7,582 bases of DNA, from the NCBI GenBank assembly GCA_020058315.1, contig JAGVEK010000269.1, forward strand, positions 1 to 7,582, given 5' to 3'. The DNA is from Candidatus Zixiibacteriota bacterium. GTDB taxonomy: Bacteria > Zixibacteria > MSB-5A5 > WJJR01. This document shows positions 6,585 to 7,582 of the stretch, one piece after another (positions within the stretch are counted from its first letter, which is position 1; the number at the start of each line of letters is the position of its first letter). The position numbers and the translations under genes were made by a program. A model generated the notes under the pieces. The model did no database searches. It was not told the origin of the DNA and saw only the letters and a program-made list of their open reading frames with translations.

Positions 6585-7226
6585 TTGAACGACAATCCCT
6601 TCATCGTGCGCCCCCATCGCTTTGGCCGCGGCCTGTTCGCGACCAGATGCATCAAATTCGGTGGACGCGTCCTGTGTTTTCGCGGACCCTTAATCGATTT
6701 TGCCCGTTCCCGCAACCCGCGCTTTGAGTGCTATTGCGTGCAAGTTGGTCCCAACAGCTACACACTGACTTGGGCGCCCGAGCGGTTCATCAACCACAGT
6801 TGTGCACCCAATCTGGGTTTTCGGGATGCACGTGAGTTGCGAGCACTGCGCCTGATTCAGCCCGGTGATGAACTCACGTTTGACTACTCCACATCGATGG
6901 CCGAAGACGCGTGGACCATGGAATGTCAATGTGGCGCGCCTCACTGCCGGCATCTGATCGGCGACTTTGTAGATCTTCCTGGGGAAATCAAGGCTCGATA
7001 CCGGGAACTGGGGATTGTTCCGGAGTGGCTCTCTGAGGATTTTGAACGACGACAGATGGCTGCGAGGATGGGGGGGCTGCTCTCCAGGCACGGTTTGGGA
7101 GACGGCAATGGCAATGGCAACGGACATGGGAAGACGGTCAGCGGTGGTGTCCCGTCGGGTAATCCTCGTGTGCGGTATGTGGTGAGGATCAAACGCACGT
7201 GGAAGAGGACAGGGGAGTACATATGA
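6585..7226 (+). CDS. SET-domain protein-lysine methyltransferase, copy 2, with Gly-Asn and basic tail
   Basis: A 213-residue paralogue of the preceding SET protein. By hand count about 113 of the first 155 residues are identical, and no gap is needed up to residue 171. All key positions are kept at the same numbers: FGRGLFA (13-19), NHSCAPN (70-76), GDELTFDYS (94-102, Tyr101), Cys73, and the post-SET cysteines 114, 116 and 121. The least conserved parts are residues 20-31 and 89-93. At residue 172 it also enters a Gly/Asn run (GDGNGNGNGHG). It then continues about 30 residues beyond copy 1 in an Arg/Lys-rich tail that may contact nucleic acid or an acidic partner (inference). It starts at TTG with a strong AGGAG, and its TGA overlaps the following ATG (ATGA). 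Substrate unknown; both copies look catalytically intact. Confidence 0.9.
   Translation: MNDNPFIVRPHRFGRGLFATRCIKFGGRVLCFRGPLIDFARSRNPRFECYCVQVGPNSYTLTWAPERFINHSCAPNLGFRDARELRALRLIQPGDELTFDYSTSMAEDAWTMECQCGAPHCRHLIGDFVDLPGEIKARYRELGIVPEWLSEDFERRQMAARMGGLLSRHGLGDGNGNGNGHGKTVSGGVPSGNPRVRYVVRIKRTWKRTGEYI
7098..7130 (+). repeat. Gly-Asn repeat in the tail of SET copy 2
   Basis: In-frame GGC-AAT/GGC-AAC units encode GDGNGNGNGHG, starting at residue 172 as in copy 1. The units favour GGC, whereas those of copy 1 favour GGG, so the two tracts have expanded or drifted separately. Confidence 0.8.
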
Positions 7227-7480
7227 CCGCAATTGCACAGAGTATCACCGAGACCATACTGATTGATGAGATCATCCAGGTTCAGACGCCTGATGCGGGT
7301 CGGATGGTGCGGCGTTTGGCGAAGGAAGAAGGAATTCTGGGTGGAATCTCCTGCGGGGCAGTGCTTCATGCGGCGGTCGAGGTTGCATCCCGGCCGGAGA
7401 ATGCCGGGAAGCAGGTCGTGGTGATTCTTCCCGACACCGGCGAACGCTACCTGAGCACGTGGCTGTTCGAGGAGGCGTGA
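7223..7480 (+). CDS. cysK: C-terminal fragment of cysteine synthase (O-acetylserine sulfhydrylase), truncated, coupled to SET copy 2
   Basis: An 85-residue frame matching only the last quarter of CysK, whose full length is about 310 residues. Recognisable parts are LIDEIIQV (13-20), RRLAKEEGILGGISCGA (30-46, usually GISSGA), RPENAGKQVVVILP (57-70) and DTGERYLSTWLFEE (71-84), the typical CysK ending. The N-terminal domain, with the PLP-binding lysine and the substrate loop, is absent. The 20 codons upstream in the same frame, back to TAA at 7160-7162, show no CysK similarity. It therefore cannot be an active synthase alone. Still, it has ATG at 7223 overlapping the SET stop (ATGA), GGAG at 7214-7217 with a 5-base spacer, and an intact frame. 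It may be a remnant of a deleted gene or a small expressed protein; I lean to a remnant. Confidence 0.75.
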   Translation: MTAIAQSITETILIDEIIQVQTPDAGRMVRRLAKEEGILGGISCGAVLHAAVEVASRPENAGKQVVVILPDTGERYLSTWLFEEA

Positions 7481-7545
7481 GCCATCCAACGGACGGGGCG
7501 GATACGAGTTCCGTTCCTTCAGGTAGTCTTGCGCGCGGGAAACGA

Positions 7546-7564
7546 GGGCGGGGAGACCCCGCCC
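7546..7564 (+). terminator. GC-rich hairpin near the right edge, possible terminator lacking a T-tract
   Basis: GGGCGGGG (7546-7553) pairs perfectly with CCCCGCCC (7557-7564) around AGA. It lies 65 bases past the CysK-fragment stop. No run of T follows on the plus strand, so it may be a pause or processing hairpin, or part of an element continuing past the window. Confidence 0.4.
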
Positions 7565-7582
7565 CTGCTCAGTCGGGGTGGC

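Noticed and set aside
7162..7223. The SET copy 2 tail segment VRYVVRIKR resembles the N-terminal IKYVVRPNR of SET copy 1, as if a third copy began here
   Set aside because: Similarity stops after nine residues, the aligned DNA matches only about half its bases, and no FGRG motif follows. Probably coincidence in a basic tail.
5629..7489. Long minus-strand frames opposite the SET genes, including a Pro-Ile repeat peptide
   Set aside because: The Pro-Ile repeat is only the antisense reading of the Gly-Asn codon repeat. No ribosome sites or domains support these frames.

Overview
The window is GC-rich and gene-dense. It looks like accessory chromosome of an uncultured or candidate-phylum bacterium of the FCB type. 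That inference rests on the partial gene at the left edge, which ends like a PorV/PorQ-type outer-membrane beta-barrel and so implies a Gram-negative envelope, and on the exosortase-type (XrtA/DUF3473-like) polysaccharide deacetylase. Placement below that level is not supported by the sequence alone.

Layout. Positions 1-266 (+) hold the last 87 residues of an outer-membrane barrel protein, closed by a strong GAGA-loop terminator at 295-329. Positions 368-1953 (+) hold a two-gene unit: a NodB-fold polysaccharide deacetylase and a small SAM-dependent methyltransferase whose GTG start overlaps the deacetylase stop. Convergent to it, and overlapping its last 7 bases, is a 502-residue multi-pass GT-C (family 39-like) glycosyltransferase (1947-3455, -). 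Together these three suggest synthesis or modification of a surface glycan. A 212-base gap with two short palindromes precedes pruA (3668-5293, -), encoding L-glutamate gamma-semialdehyde dehydrogenase of proline catabolism.

A 400-base non-coding stretch (5309-5709) then leads to the most unusual part, two tandem SET-domain protein-lysine methyltransferase genes (5710-6273 and 6585-7226, +). The proteins align without gaps from residue 1 to residue 171, with about 73% identity over the first 155 by hand count. Both start at TTG, and both switch at residue 172 into a Gly-Asn dipeptide tail. The first copy has no evident Shine-Dalgarno site. The second has a good sigma70-like promoter, a leader of roughly 215 bases with several hairpins, and a strong AGGAG site. 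Its stop codon overlaps (ATGA) the start of an 85-codon frame that is recognisably only the C-terminal quarter of cysteine synthase CysK. A GC-rich hairpin without a T-tract lies near the right edge.

The SET pair with Gly-Asn tails and the coupled CysK fragment are the best candidates for something undescribed. The rest is ordinary envelope and central metabolism. No tRNA, rRNA, CRISPR array or insertion sequence was seen.
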